From: Sulfurovum sp.
GTDB lineage: Bacteria; Campylobacterota; Campylobacteria; Campylobacterales; Sulfurovaceae
DNA length: 64,000 nt
Reading direction: 5' to 3'
NCBI GenBank assembly: GCA_027081115.1
Contig: JALWLD010000035.1
Span: 1 to 64,000, forward strand
Shown here: in pieces, positions 25,223 through 34,766 of the stretch
How positions within the stretch are numbered: the stretch's first letter is position 1
Layout of the letters: every line of letters starts with the position of its first letter
Notes under the pieces: generated by a model
Databases searched by the model: none
What the model was told of the DNA's origin: nothing
Seen by the model: only the letters and a program-made list of their open reading frames with translations
Made by a program: the position numbers and the translations under genes

Positions 25223-27049
25223 ATGATAGCACTACTTGATAATTTAAAAGATCATTTGCCATTCTCACTTTTAGATGAAAAGATATTAAAACGTATAGAA
25301 GAGTCCTCTCAAATAGCCTATTATGCACAAGATACTGTTCTTATTGAAGAAGAGGGATTACCTGAGTCTGTTTTTGTCATCATTAAAGGTGTTGTAAAAG
25401 CTATGGCTGGAGAGGAGCTTACAGATCTTTATCATGCAAACGATACTTTTGCTGCGATCGAGCTGATTCGTCAAAAAGGTGCAAAAGACAGATATGTTGT
25501 CTCTGAAGAGCTGATATGTTTTGAAATTCCTAAAGATATTTTTTTAACTATTACAGAAGAGAACAAAGCATTCAAAACCTATTTTCTTTCTACGCTTATG
25601 GAGCGTATGGAGATGATGAAAGAGAAGAAAGAGAATATTAAAGCCTCTGAAATGATGTTGGCTAGAGCAGATGACCATCTGCTCCATGCGGTCTGTATTG
25701 TACAAGCAAATACGCCTATAGTAGATGCGCTTAAAAAGCTTGAGAGTAGCCGGTCTGCTGCCTTGATTGTAGAAAATGAATTTGGATACGGTATTGTAAC
25801 CGATGCTGATTTACGGTACTACATTTTGCATAAAGAAGAAGATGATCTCACAGAGATCTCACAGCTACAGTCTTATCCTATAATCGCCATAGAAGAGGGA
25901 GAACTTCTTTTTAATGTACTTCTTGTCATGACAGAACACAATATCAAACACTTACCTGTTAAAGATGCACAAGAACATATTATTGGTGTTCTCGAGTTGA
26001 CAGATTTACTCTCTTACCTCTCCAACCAAACCCATCTCATTGCTGTGCAGATGCAAAGAGCCAAGACAGTAGATGAAGTTATTGCAGCTTCAAAACGTAT
26101 TGAAATAATGGTAGAGGTTTTACACTCAAAAGGTGTAAAGAGTCGTTATATTGCAAAAATGGTTTCTGAAATACATAAAAAAATGTATATGAAACTTTTT
26201 GAATTTATTTTTCCTAAAGAGTGGCATGCAAAGTCTACACTCTTACTGCTTGGCAGTGAAGGAAGAGGAGAGCAGATACTCCGTACCGATCAGGACAATG
26301 CTATTATTTTTGAAAATGGTTTTGTACCTGAAAATAGAGAAACTTTACTATTAAACTTCATAGAGACACTTGATAAGATCGGTTTTCCAAGATGTTCAGG
26401 TAATGTCATGGTTATCAATACTAAGTGGGCAAAAGATGTGGATAGTTATAAAAACGACATACGTAACTGGGTAAGGACTCCTGATGCTCAGGGCTTACTC
26501 GATATGGCTATTTTCTATGATACTTATGCTGTGGCTGGGAATATTGCATTATTTAAAGAGTTACGTAGTTTTTTATTTGAAAAGGTACAAAGTCATAAGG
26601 AGTATTTGAGTTATTTTGCCAAATCCATCGAGAGTTTTGAATCTCCTTTGGGACTTTTCTCACGATTTATCAATACAGACAAGAATCATAAAAATGAGAT
26701 AGATATTAAAAAAGGTGCACTCTTTTCTCTTATTCATGGTGTACGTGCTTTATCATTGGAACATAAGATTACAAAAACCAACACAACAGAGCGTATTAAA
26801 GAGTTAAATAATGTTGGTTATATGACTAAAAAAGATGCACAAGATCTGCTTGAGACTCTTGAAGTGATCAATACATTAAGACTGAGTGCACAACTCTCCA
26901 AACTCCAAGATGAAAAAAAGATTGACAATTACATTTGTTTAACAACCTTGGGTAAACTAGAACGTGATATCTTGAAAGAAGCACTAAAAAGTGTTGAACA
27001 CTTTAAAAAAAGAGTGAGTTATCACTTTCATCTCTCTATAGTAGGTTAG
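25223..27049 (+). CDS. cNMP/CBS/DUF294 nucleotidyltransferase-like signalling protein
   Basis: A 608-aa cytosolic protein. Domains in order: cyclic-nucleotide-binding-like domain (about 10-120), two CBS domains (about 155-275), a DUF294 nucleotidyltransferase domain with LLLGSEGRGEQILRTDQDNA (GlnD-like GS..GR and DxD-type residues), and a helical DUF294_C domain (about 460-600). Such proteins are often found beside actP and acs and are thought to modify or regulate them, but the reaction is not established. It is followed 7 bases later by an exonuclease gene. Confidence 0.85.
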   Translation: MIALLDNLKDHLPFSLLDEKILKRIEESSQIAYYAQDTVLIEEEGLPESVFVIIKGVVKAMAGEELTDLYHANDTFAAIELIRQKGAKDRYVVSEELICFEIPKDIFLTITEENKAFKTYFLSTLMERMEMMKEKKENIKASEMMLARADDHLLHAVCIVQANTPIVDALKKLESSRSAALIVENEFGYGIVTDADLRYYILHKEEDDLTEISQLQSYPIIAIEEGELLFNVLLVMTEHNIKHLPVKDAQEHIIGVLELTDLLSYLSNQTHLIAVQMQRAKTVDEVIAASKRIEIMVEVLHSKGVKSRYIAKMVSEIHKKMYMKLFEFIFPKEWHAKSTLLLLGSEGRGEQILRTDQDNAIIFENGFVPENRETLLLNFIETLDKIGFPRCSGNVMVINTKWAKDVDSYKNDIRNWVRTPDAQGLLDMAIFYDTYAVAGNIALFKELRSFLFEKVQSHKEYLSYFAKSIESFESPLGLFSRFINTDKNHKNEIDIKKGALFSLIHGVRALSLEHKITKTNTTERIKELNNVGYMTKKDAQDLLETLEVINTLRLSAQLSKLQDEKKIDNYICLTTLGKLERDILKEALKSVEHFKKRVSYHFHLSIVG

Positions 27050-27056
27050 GACTGTT

Positions 27057-27686
27057 ATGTTTGCTGTGTTAAAGAAAAAATGGAATCGTAAACATCTTTT
27101 GGATGAACGTTTTTCTTTTTTGTTTGATGAAGCGCAAAATGATGAAGTCATTGTTTTTGATTGTGAAACTACAGGTTTAAATCCTAAGAAAGATGACATT
27201 GTCTCTATAGGTGCAGTCAGAGTAAAAGCTAACAAGATCTTTACCAATGAAGCACTGCATCTCTATGTTAAACAAGCAAAACAGATAAGCCCTGAGAGTA
27301 TTGCAATACATCAAATCAGGCATTGTGATCTTGATGATGCCGTAAGTATAGACGAGGCTATTGAAAAGTTTTTACATTTTATTGGGAACAGAACACTTGT
27401 AGGTTATTTTCTTGAGTTTGATGTAGCAATGATAAACAAGTATATAAAACCTATGTATGGTATTACTCTACCCAACAAGCAAGAAGAGGTTTCTGCGATC
27501 TATTATGATAAAAAGATTGCCAGGATACCTCAGGGAAATGTTGATTTGCGGTTTAATACTATTATTAAAAACCTTGATTTACCAATATTTAAGGCTCATG
27601 ATGCACTTAATGATGCGGTTATGACCGCCATGATGTATGTAAAATTGAAACAACGCAATCCTGTAAAAAAAATGAGGAGTGGATAA
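27057..27686 (+). CDS. DnaQ/PolC-type 3'-5' exonuclease
   Basis: A 209-aa DEDD exonuclease. ExoI motif FDCETTGLNPKKDDIVSIGAV supplies Asp and Glu; ExoII lies in LVGYFLEFDVAMINKYI; ExoIII is AHDALNDAVMTA (DEDDh type). It might be a proofreading-like or RNA/DNA-trimming enzyme. Coupling to the DUF294 protein recurs in acetate clusters of many bacteria, and the reason is not known. It lies 7 bases after the DUF294 gene, so the two are co-transcribed. Confidence 0.85.
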   Translation: MFAVLKKKWNRKHLLDERFSFLFDEAQNDEVIVFDCETTGLNPKKDDIVSIGAVRVKANKIFTNEALHLYVKQAKQISPESIAIHQIRHCDLDDAVSIDEAIEKFLHFIGNRTLVGYFLEFDVAMINKYIKPMYGITLPNKQEEVSAIYYDKKIARIPQGNVDLRFNTIIKNLDLPIFKAHDALNDAVMTAMMYVKLKQRNPVKKMRSG

Positions 27687-27745
27687 TGTCAGAAATATGT
27701 TTTTAAAGAATTGTAACGGACTGTTTAGTGGTCTTTGTATAGAGA

Positions 27746-27781
27746 GTGTAACAAATAAGATAAATTTACTCTTATTTAAAT
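27746..27781 (+). promoter_or_regulatory. Candidate operator upstream of acs
   Basis: GTGTAAC, then GATA, ACTCTT and ATTTAAAT, ending 82 bases before the acs ATG. It matches the block before the porin gene (21631-21663). Another TGTAAC lies about 36 bases further upstream. Confidence 0.45.
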
Positions 27782-27862
27782 AACTCTTTACTAAAACTAC
27801 TTTTTTCTCATATAAATATGTTAGACTTATTGTAATAAAATAGAATACGTAAAAGGAATAAA

Positions 27863-29821
27863 ATGTTAAAAGATATGTATCAACCAAACCCTGAATTTGC
27901 TAAAAATGCCAATATTGGCAGTATGGAACAGTACTGGGAGCTTCAAAATAGAGCAACAGAAGATTATGAGGGATTTTGGAAATCATTTGCAGAAGAGAAA
28001 ATCGACTGGTTTGCACCCTTTACTTCAGTATTGGATGAGTTCAATGCACCTTTTGTAAAGTGGTTTGACGGTGGTAAACTTAACGTTGCCCATCAGTGTA
28101 TTGATCGTCATTTGGATACAAAGAAAAATAAAGCTGCCATCATTTTTGAAGGGGACAGAGGAGATAAAGAGGTTATTACTTACCTTGATCTCTATTACAA
28201 TGTAAACAAGTTTGCCAATCTGCTCAAAGAAGACTTTGGTGTAAAAAAAGGTGATAGAGTTGTTATCTATATGCCTATGATCCCTGAAGCTGCGTATGCA
28301 ATGCTCGCATGTGCACGTATTGGGGCTATTCACTCTATTGTTTTTGGAGGTTTTTCATCAGAAGCACTCCGTGACAGAATAGAAGATGCAGATGCAAAAG
28401 TGGTTATTACAGCTGATGGTGCCTATAGAAAAACAAAGCCATATATGTTGAAACCTGTAGTTGATGAGGCATTAAAAGGTGAGACTCCGGTTAAAAAAGT
28501 ACTGGTAGTTGAACGTAACAATGAGGAAGTGACTTGGGTTGCAGGACGTGACTATTCATACAATGAGTTGATACAAGATAAGTCTGCTACTTGTGATGCT
28601 GAGCCTATGGATAGTGAAGATCCGCTTTTTCTTCTTTATACTTCAGGAAGTACAGGAAAGCCCAAAGGTGTACAGCATAATACTGCTGGGTATATCCTAT
28701 GGGCACAAATGACAATGGAGTGGGTATTTGATGTAAAAGATAATGATACATACTGGTGTACCGCTGATATTGGCTGGATCACAGGACATACATACATTGT
28801 CTATGGTCCACTTGCGATGGGTGCAACAACAGTGATGTTTGAAGGTGTTATTACTTTCCCTGATGCTGGACGTCCGTGGAAAATGGTACAAGAACATAGA
28901 ATCAACCAGTTCTATACGGCACCAACTGCTATTCGTGTACTACATAAAATGGGAGAAGGTGAACCTGCCAAATATGATCTTTCAAGCCTAAAAGTATTAG
29001 GAACAGTGGGAGAACCAATAGATCCTCCTGCATGGAAATGGTACTATGAAGAAGTAGGTCAGAGTAAGTGTGCAATTGTAGATACATACTGGCAGACTGA
29101 GACAGGGGGACATATTGTCTCTCCGCTTCCAGGTGCTACTCCAATTAAACCGGCATGTGCTACCTTGCCATTGCCAGGGATTATGGCTGAAATTCTTGAC
29201 CCGGAAACGGGAGAAAAAGTAGGAGAGGGTGAGAGTGGATATATGTGTATCACACGTCCTTGGCCATCACAGATACGTGGTGTATGGGGAGATGAAGAAC
29301 GTTATAAATCATCTTACTTTGGAGATGTAAAGAAAGATGGGAAACCGGTATACTTTACAGGAGACGGTGCTGTTTACAGTGGAGATGGATACATTACCAT
29401 TACCGGTAGAACAGATGATGTTATCAATGTATCAGGCCACAGAATGGGAACGGCAGAAGTTGAAGCTGCTATCAAGAAGCATGACAATGTTGCTGCTGTT
29501 GCTGTTGTGGGTAAGCCGCATGAGCTTAAAGGTGAAGGTATCTTCGCTTATGTAGTACTTAAGAGTGCTGAAGGTTTTGCTGACGAAGTTGAAGAAGTCA
29601 AAGCAATCAATACTGTTATTAAGCAAGAGATCGGAAACATTGCACTCTGTGATGATATGATCTTTGTTCCGGATCTTCCAAAAACAAGATCTGGTAAGAT
29701 TATGAGACGTATTTTGAGATCTATTGCCAAAGGTGAGAAGATTACTCAAGATATCTCTACACTTGAAGATCCTTCTATTGTTGCAAAAATTGAAGCAATG
29801 GTAAACTGCGCAACCTGCTAA
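27863..29821 (+). CDS. acs: Acetyl-CoA synthetase
   Basis: AMP-forming enzyme activating acetate to acetyl-CoA via acetyl-AMP. The 652-aa protein is full length. It carries the P-loop-like [23 protein letters not shown], the hinge/catalytic region [16 protein letters not shown], and the C-terminal Lys in [11 protein letters not shown] that is reversibly acetylated in homologues. It has its own upstream region of about 175 bases with a candidate response-regulator site. Together with the porin and ActP it completes an acetate-assimilation set. Confidence 0.96.
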   Translation: MLKDMYQPNPEFAKNANIGSMEQYWELQNRATEDYEGFWKSFAEEKIDWFAPFTSVLDEFNAPFVKWFDGGKLNVAHQCIDRHLDTKKNKAAIIFEGDRGDKEVITYLDLYYNVNKFANLLKEDFGVKKGDRVVIYMPMIPEAAYAMLACARIGAIHSIVFGGFSSEALRDRIEDADAKVVITADGAYRKTKPYMLKPVVDEALKGETPVKKVLVVERNNEEVTWVAGRDYSYNELIQDKSATCDAEPMDSEDPLFLLYTSGSTGKPKGVQHNTAGYILWAQMTMEWVFDVKDNDTYWCTADIGWITGHTYIVYGPLAMGATTVMFEGVITFPDAGRPWKMVQEHRINQFYTAPTAIRVLHKMGEGEPAKYDLSSLKVLGTVGEPIDPPAWKWYYEEVGQSKCAIVDTYWQTETGGHIVSPLPGATPIKPACATLPLPGIMAEILDPETGEKVGEGESGYMCITRPWPSQIRGVWGDEERYKSSYFGDVKKDGKPVYFTGDGAVYSGDGYITITGRTDDVINVSGHRMGTAEVEAAIKKHDNVAAVAVVGKPHELKGEGIFAYVVLKSAEGFADEVEEVKAINTVIKQEIGNIALCDDMIFVPDLPKTRSGKIMRRILRSIAKGEKITQDISTLEDPSIVAKIEAMVNCATC

Positions 29822-29831
29822 GCGTCAATCC

Positions 29832-29860
29832 TACGTGAGTATCAACCTGATACTTACGTA
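29832..29860. terminator. Bidirectional terminator between acs and the glycosylase gene
   Basis: TACGTGAGTATCA and TGATACTTACGTA form a 13-bp stem with one G-T pair and a 3-base loop (ACC). CCTTTT follows on the plus strand. It lies between convergent genes. Confidence 0.7.
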
Positions 29861-29864
29861 CCTT

Positions 29865-30524
29865 TTACATCAACCCTTTTACTATTTTTAGATCTTCCAA
29901 AACATCTTTTTTTGCAGAGGGATTTCTAAGTAGATAGCTTGGATGGTACGTAGGCATGAGTTTATATCTATGTTGTTCTTGTATATTACCACGTACTTTT
30001 GATATTGGAGAATCATCTCCACTTAAATAATGGTAGGCTGTAGCACCCAATGCTACAATGATTTTAGGCTTGATTAGCTCTATTTGCTTCAGTAAGTAGG
30101 GATGACAACTGTGTGCCTCTGAGGGACTGGGTTCAGCATTGTTTGCAGGTCTACATTTTACGATATTGGTAATATAGGTTTCTGTTCTTGGTATTAACAA
30201 TACATTTTCTATCATTTTTGTGAGCATATCTCCAGATTTACCTATAAAAGGTTTACCTGAGCTGTCTTCACTCATACCAGGTGCTTCTCCTACAAACATG
30301 ATTTCTGCATCTTCATTTCCCTCTCCAAATACTACTTGGGTACGACTTTTACTTAAATCACAGAGGTGACACTCTCGTGACTGTTTACGAAGTTTTTCAA
30401 GTGTATTTGGCAGTGTTAAGTCAGGTTCATCTTCTTTAAATGCTGTGACTGAAGTATAGTTATATCCTAACTGTTTAAGTAGATAAAGTTGTTTTAGAAG
30501 GAGGGCATTTTTGAGGTTTTTCAT
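29865..30524 (-). CDS. Family 4-type uracil-DNA glycosylase
   Basis: Removes uracil from DNA in base-excision repair. The 219-aa protein has the iron-sulfur cysteine pattern of family 4/5 enzymes (CHLCDLSKSRTQVVFGEG early, KCRP and SCHP later), the active-site motif GEAPGMSEDSSGKPF, and the C-terminal MPTYHPSYLLR. The N-terminal 50 residues are an extra helical region often seen when related to phage polymerase-type fusions. It is convergent with acs. Confidence 0.9.
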   Translation of the reverse strand: MKNLKNALLLKQLYLLKQLGYNYTSVTAFKEDEPDLTLPNTLEKLRKQSRECHLCDLSKSRTQVVFGEGNEDAEIMFVGEAPGMSEDSSGKPFIGKSGDMLTKMIENVLLIPRTETYITNIVKCRPANNAEPSPSEAHSCHPYLLKQIELIKPKIIVALGATAYHYLSGDDSPISKVRGNIQEQHRYKLMPTYHPSYLLRNPSAKKDVLEDLKIVKGLM

Positions 30525-30548
30525 AGAGGCATTATAGCCTCTATGCTC

Positions 30549-31715
30549 TTAAGGGCATGTGTAACCATTTGCAATGTATGATAATGCTGTTGCCAACATG
30601 GTCTCTTGAGGATCACCCATTAAATGTGTCAGGTCATCCGCTGCTTGACAGGTTGGTGGTATACCCGTAAGATCCGTACTTATACCATCATTGTTTTTAA
30701 TATAGAAGTTAATAAGAAAGTAGTAATTATCTCCATATGTTCTACCACTCATACCGACAGGTTTCCCATGGGTATAATCACCGATGGTAACAACATTTGC
30801 ATTACCAAGGTATGGCATTAATGCAGAGATGACAAGTTCGGAAGCAGAAGCAGAATTTTGAGTGACTAAAAAGATAACACGCTGCATATTAAGGTCATTA
30901 GGTTCATCTTCATCAAAATAATAGGTGGAGTTAAGACTTTTATAGTTGATATTCCAGTCCAGATAAACTTGTCTCTGTCCTACATGGTTTCTTACTAAAT
31001 TATCAAGCAAGATACTTGCTACATCTACAGAACCTCCACCGTTATAGCGTAGGTCAATAATAATATCTGTTATACCGCCAAATTTACTAAATTCAGCTTC
31101 AAATTCAGCAACGGAAGTACTGGTAAAAGAGTCATAGCGGAGATAACCTATATTCCCTGAAAGTATCTTACCTTCTGTGACTTTAAAGGTATATTCTCTT
31201 GGTGTTACTACAATGTCTTCTTGTATACCTTGACGATCTACCCTAAAAGTTGTTGCAATATTGAGATTTTGACTTGCAGCAGAGAGATTATCATGAGTCA
31301 CAGGTTCACCATTTATCAGTAAGATCTTATCACCCCGATAGAGTTTATAATATGCAGGTGATTCAATAAGAACCTGCATGATAGTAAAATCTTCCTGGTA
31401 TCTAAACCCAAAACCGGCAGTTGTTTGATTGATATAGTCATCATACTCCTGTGCTGTCATAGAGAAGCTCCAAAGGTCTTGTGAAACTTTGAGTGCATCT
31501 ATAAGCAATTGAGGTGTTTCATATATAGAATAATCGATGTCAATCACTTCGTCAAACCAGAGATATTCTGTATGAAAGAGATCATTTACAAACGCCTTTT
31601 CACTTGAGGAGAAAATTTGGGTTTCATTGACGACACTTGTTCCACTACCTCCGCCACAAGAGATAAACAGTAAAGAAACAGAGAGTAGAAAAGGGAAGAG
31701 AAATGATTTTTTCAT
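30549..31715 (-). CDS. S41-family lipoprotein protease
   Basis: A 388-aa C-terminal-processing-like protease. It has a lipoprotein signal with LFISC (Cys20) followed by a GGGSGTS spacer, a PDZ-like region (about 120-170, KLYRGDKILLINGEPV), and a tail-specific protease core with the catalytic Ser in TQNSASASELVISAL. The family's Lys would lie about 25 residues further on (THGKPVGMS). It probably degrades or processes envelope proteins. It stands between the glycosylase and a VWA-like pair, all on the minus strand. Confidence 0.85.
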   Translation of the reverse strand: MKKSFLFPFLLSVSLLFISCGGGSGTSVVNETQIFSSSEKAFVNDLFHTEYLWFDEVIDIDYSIYETPQLLIDALKVSQDLWSFSMTAQEYDDYINQTTAGFGFRYQEDFTIMQVLIESPAYYKLYRGDKILLINGEPVTHDNLSAASQNLNIATTFRVDRQGIQEDIVVTPREYTFKVTEGKILSGNIGYLRYDSFTSTSVAEFEAEFSKFGGITDIIIDLRYNGGGSVDVASILLDNLVRNHVGQRQVYLDWNINYKSLNSTYYFDEDEPNDLNMQRVIFLVTQNSASASELVISALMPYLGNANVVTIGDYTHGKPVGMSGRTYGDNYYFLINFYIKNNDGISTDLTGIPPTCQAADDLTHLMGDPQETMLATALSYIANGYTCP

Positions 31716-31758
31716 AAAATAATCCTTTTATGTATAGACATATGGTGTGGATGCAGTA

Positions 31759-32568
31759 TTACTCTACATCCTCCAAAAGCATAGGTGTTCCTATGGCTTT
31801 AAGTCTAGCATTGCTGGCTTGAAAGTATGCTGTCCAGAAGTCAGTTAGTGCTTTAAGTGTTTTAGAGTCTCTATAGCTATTCTTTCCTACCATCCCTGTA
31901 CCAATGACATAAACTCTTGCTCCGGCAAAGTTTGTAAGATAGTTGCCTTTTTTCACTTTAGACAATTCAGCTTTAGTGTTGACTTTTTTGAGGGAACCTT
32001 TTGAGTAAAATGAAGTAATGGAAGAGTGTTCAATCATATCTGAAACTAACAGTACCACTTTCTCTTTGGCAGATGAGGGTTTAATAATATGATCTGAAAT
32101 ATCATCTAGTGATTTGATGATGTCAGAGTGAGGAAGTTTTTTATTGGCACCTTTGAGTGTATGAACCAATGCTTTTGTTGCTTTTTTCTTTGCAAATTTA
32201 TATTGACCATTCATACAGCCTTCATATTTACGTAGTGATTTCTTGGCAATATCATGTTTTGCATCATCTGGAAGAAGAACTTCAAGTTTACCAGAGTAAG
32301 CAACGTCAGTATATTTACCATTTGCATTGGAAGAGAAAGAAGCAATGGTAATCGCATAGCCATTCTTAACGAACTTCATCATATTTTTATAGGTATAGAT
32401 CATCATGTTTTTATCTATAGGTGTAGTCTGGTCTATTAAAATGAATAGCTCCTTTTCACTGCCAGGGTTGGGATTGTTCATCTTTAAAGCTTTATAGCAG
32501 CTTGGTACATCATTTCTTGCAACAAGCAGTGCTGAGAGTGCAAACAGTGTTAAAAGTATTTTTCTCAT
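31759..32568 (-). CDS. Exported VWA-like protein
   Basis: A 269-aa protein with a signal peptide (MRKILLTLFALSALLVA). The body looks like a von Willebrand A/Rossmann fold: first strand KELFILIDQTTPIDK, later KEKVVLLVSDMIEHSSI. The metal-site DxSxS is replaced by DQTTP, so metal binding is doubtful. It starts immediately after the upstream membrane-protein gene's stop (zero spacing), so the two probably form a functional pair. I do not recognise the family. Confidence 0.6.
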   Translation of the reverse strand: MRKILLTLFALSALLVARNDVPSCYKALKMNNPNPGSEKELFILIDQTTPIDKNMMIYTYKNMMKFVKNGYAITIASFSSNANGKYTDVAYSGKLEVLLPDDAKHDIAKKSLRKYEGCMNGQYKFAKKKATKALVHTLKGANKKLPHSDIIKSLDDISDHIIKPSSAKEKVVLLVSDMIEHSSITSFYSKGSLKKVNTKAELSKVKKGNYLTNFAGARVYVIGTGMVGKNSYRDSKTLKALTDFWTAYFQASNARLKAIGTPMLLEDVE

Positions 32569-33918
32569 CTATTTGTCCTCAAAGGTAAGGTATTGCTGAA
32601 ACGTTCTGTCTTTGTTATTTCTCAACAGGGCTGTTGTCTCTGCATCTGTACCGGAGTTATCATTGATGATATTCATAGCATGTTGTAACTTTTGTAACTG
32701 TCTTTGTGCTGTTCGTGCGATATGCGTTTTCATTCTCTCATAATACGCAAGGAATGCCTTCTTCGTACTAAAGCCTTTGAGACATTCATAGGCCTCTTTT
32801 GACTCACGTCCGGCAAAGTCCCAGTGCATACCAAAGAAGATACCCAATATCTGTATAAATACAAACATGAGACCTAATATAAGGAAGGTAGCCTCACCAC
32901 CTTTGAGGTTTGTCTCATCAATAATTGAGTTATTGTTAGAATCAGGTTTTTCACTGTTGAGTGTTTCTCCGCCAAAAAGTGCACCAAGATCTTCTTTTAC
33001 ATCTTCTGCGGATGTATCTCCAAAGAGTGCACCAATATCTTCATCGCTTGAAGCATCTGCACTAGCAAAAGGAGAAGCATCATCATTAAAAATATTTACG
33101 GCATTCTCATGTGAAGAAGCAATCTCTTGTTTCAATACCTGATCTCTAATATATGTAGCTCCTACAGCCACTGCAATAATAAAGATGATTGTCAGTATTG
33201 TTTTAGTATAGGTTGTTTTGACTTTATCATTGACATCAATTCTGTTAAGCATTCGAATATAATTTGGTGATTTTTCATCATCAAAGGTATTGTCGATAGT
33301 AATGAGTTGTTCATCAGGTTTCAGGTCTCTCCAGTTTGAGCCACCTGCATTGTCATTTTTATACCAACGTCTGATTTTTTTGATAAGAGTGTTTTTATGA
33401 AGTTCCTGTCCTGTCATATGTGTCAGCCAAACCAATAAAATTGCAAGCATCATTGCGACACCTACTGCACCTTTTTGCTGTGTTGCCTCTGAAGCACCAG
33501 GAATGGTAAATCCTGCCAATACATAGGCAAAACCAAAGGCTTCAACTACTACAAGTATAAAGATCATAACCCAGATGAAAGTCGGTGTTGGTTTACGTCC
33601 AAGCTCTCCAGCTGCATGCAAATAGGCTTTTGCTTCATCAAAAGATTCAGAATCTTTGTCTACTTTCTCATAAAAATTATAGTAGTCTCTACAGAGTCTC
33701 TCTTCTGAATAGAACCATTTGTGGTTTTCATCAAACCCTTCTATATCTTTTGCTAATCTAGATGTTTTCCCGATAAATGGAAAGTTATAGGTCAAATTTA
33801 ACCACCAAAATTTTACTTCCTGCCAATGTGTAATAACAAATGCCAAAATAATTATTGCAAAAGCAATCAGTAGTGTTTCAATTTTATGCAGCATAATATA
33901 TGCCAAAATTTCTTCCAT
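32569..33918 (-). CDS. Multi-pass membrane protein paired with the VWA-like protein
   Basis: A 449-aa protein with about five membrane helices: near 9-30, 115-140, 150-170, 240-258 and 350-370. The loop around 270-320 is acidic and holds two copies of a (D/L)GALFG motif (DIGALFGDTS and DLGALFGGET). The C-terminal part is helical and cytosolic. No family is recognised. Zero spacing to the VWA-like gene suggests a complex spanning the inner membrane, with the VWA-like partner in the periplasm. Confidence 0.6.
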   Translation of the reverse strand: MEEILAYIMLHKIETLLIAFAIIILAFVITHWQEVKFWWLNLTYNFPFIGKTSRLAKDIEGFDENHKWFYSEERLCRDYYNFYEKVDKDSESFDEAKAYLHAAGELGRKPTPTFIWVMIFILVVVEAFGFAYVLAGFTIPGASEATQQKGAVGVAMMLAILLVWLTHMTGQELHKNTLIKKIRRWYKNDNAGGSNWRDLKPDEQLITIDNTFDDEKSPNYIRMLNRIDVNDKVKTTYTKTILTIIFIIAVAVGATYIRDQVLKQEIASSHENAVNIFNDDASPFASADASSDEDIGALFGDTSAEDVKEDLGALFGGETLNSEKPDSNNNSIIDETNLKGGEATFLILGLMFVFIQILGIFFGMHWDFAGRESKEAYECLKGFSTKKAFLAYYERMKTHIARTAQRQLQKLQHAMNIINDNSGTDAETTALLRNNKDRTFQQYLTFEDK

Positions 33919-33979
33919 TTTTACTCCTTGATAAATAATATGTTAATTATATCTAAAAATATTTTGCTATAGTTATAGT

Positions 33980-34135
33980 ATGAATAAAGCATTACTAATA
34001 TTTATTTTTTTGGCACTTCTTATTGTCTCGGCTGCGATTGTATACAAACAATATTGCGCATCAAAAACGTATGGATGTAAACAAGAAAAATTTGAGGACA
34101 ATGATTTTGGGCCGGAAGAAGGAACAGATTGGTAG
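33980..34135 (+). CDS. Short single-helix peptide
   Basis: A 51-aa ORF absent from the track: MNKALLIFIFLALLIVSAAI, then a polar tail with two Cys and an acidic end (EKFEDNDFGPEEGTDW). It has one N-terminal membrane helix or signal anchor. No convincing ribosome site is visible. It lies divergent from the membrane-protein gene and upstream of two further small genes. Confidence 0.4.
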   Translation: MNKALLIFIFLALLIVSAAIVYKQYCASKTYGCKQEKFEDNDFGPEEGTDW

Positions 34136-34239
34136 TATTTGACTCTATTTAAGTTTTAAACAGTTTTGTTATTGTTGATTAACATTCTTTGCGATTTCCT
34201 ATGATAAAATGATGTTTATATTAAAAATAAGGAGTCAGT

Positions 34240-34437
34240 ATGGCAAATGGACCAACGCAGATGACAATTACATTTACGGCAGAGCAGATAGAACAAATTG
34301 AAACAATTACAAAGCTAACAGGCGATGATATAACCAATGTCCTTAGAAAAGCTATCACAGAACTTCATAAAAAAGTTATAGCAGATGAAGATGGCAAACA
34401 ATTGGCAAAAATAAACTCTATGCTTGATGTACAATAG
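34240..34437 (+). CDS. Small ribbon-helix-helix-like protein
   Basis: A 65-aa protein with a beta strand (MTITFTAEQ) followed by two helices (IEQIETITKLTG and ITNVLRKAITELHKK), the usual order of MetJ/Arc-type DNA-binding proteins. It may be a regulator; no toxin partner is evident. AAGGAG lies 8 bases before the ATG, so translation is likely. The next gene begins 3 bases after its stop. Confidence 0.6.
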   Translation: MANGPTQMTITFTAEQIEQIETITKLTGDDITNVLRKAITELHKKVIADEDGKQLAKINSMLDVQ

Positions 34438-34440
34438 GAC

Positions 34441-34719
34441 ATGTCTGTAACTATGGAAAAGAAAAAGATCTTTCTCTTAATACTTATTCTTATCATAGTT
34501 ATAGGTATTTTAATGGTTTCTACAACAAAAAGAAAAGCGTATAGAGAAGATCAGGTAGAAAAGTTTGAAAAGTATTATCTTCCAAAGAAAATGAAAGAGT
34601 GTCTGAGTAAACATGACTATTCTATTGAAAATTCAAGTGCTAAAGTAAAACAAAAGTGTGAAGATTATGTAAAACAGATATGGGAAGAACAAAAAGTTCT
34701 AAATAATGTAGAAGAGTAA
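34441..34719 (+). CDS. Single-helix membrane protein
   Basis: A 92-aa protein with one membrane helix (KIFLLILILIIVIGILMVS) and a charged C-terminal helix containing two Cys (KECLSK, QKCEDY). The start is the ATG at 34441, or possibly the Met at codon 5. It is coupled to the ribbon-helix-helix-like gene. The function is unknown. Confidence 0.5.
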   Translation: MSVTMEKKKIFLLILILIIVIGILMVSTTKRKAYREDQVEKFEKYYLPKKMKECLSKHDYSIENSSAKVKQKCEDYVKQIWEEQKVLNNVEE

Positions 34720-34737
34720 AAGAGGGGGGTACTAGAT

Positions 34738-34759
34738 GTAAATGCCAGAAGGCATTTAC
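34738..34759. terminator. Terminator between convergent small genes and superoxide reductase gene
   Basis: Perfect 9-bp stem GTAAATGCC/GGCATTTAC with loop AGAA, followed by TTTG on the plus strand. Confidence 0.65.
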
Positions 34760-34766
34760 TTTGAAG

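Noticed and set aside
34240-34719. Toxin-antitoxin pair (RHH-like protein plus small membrane protein)
   Set aside because: The second protein has no toxin motif and looks like a simple membrane-anchored protein; there is no supporting evidence beyond size and spacing.
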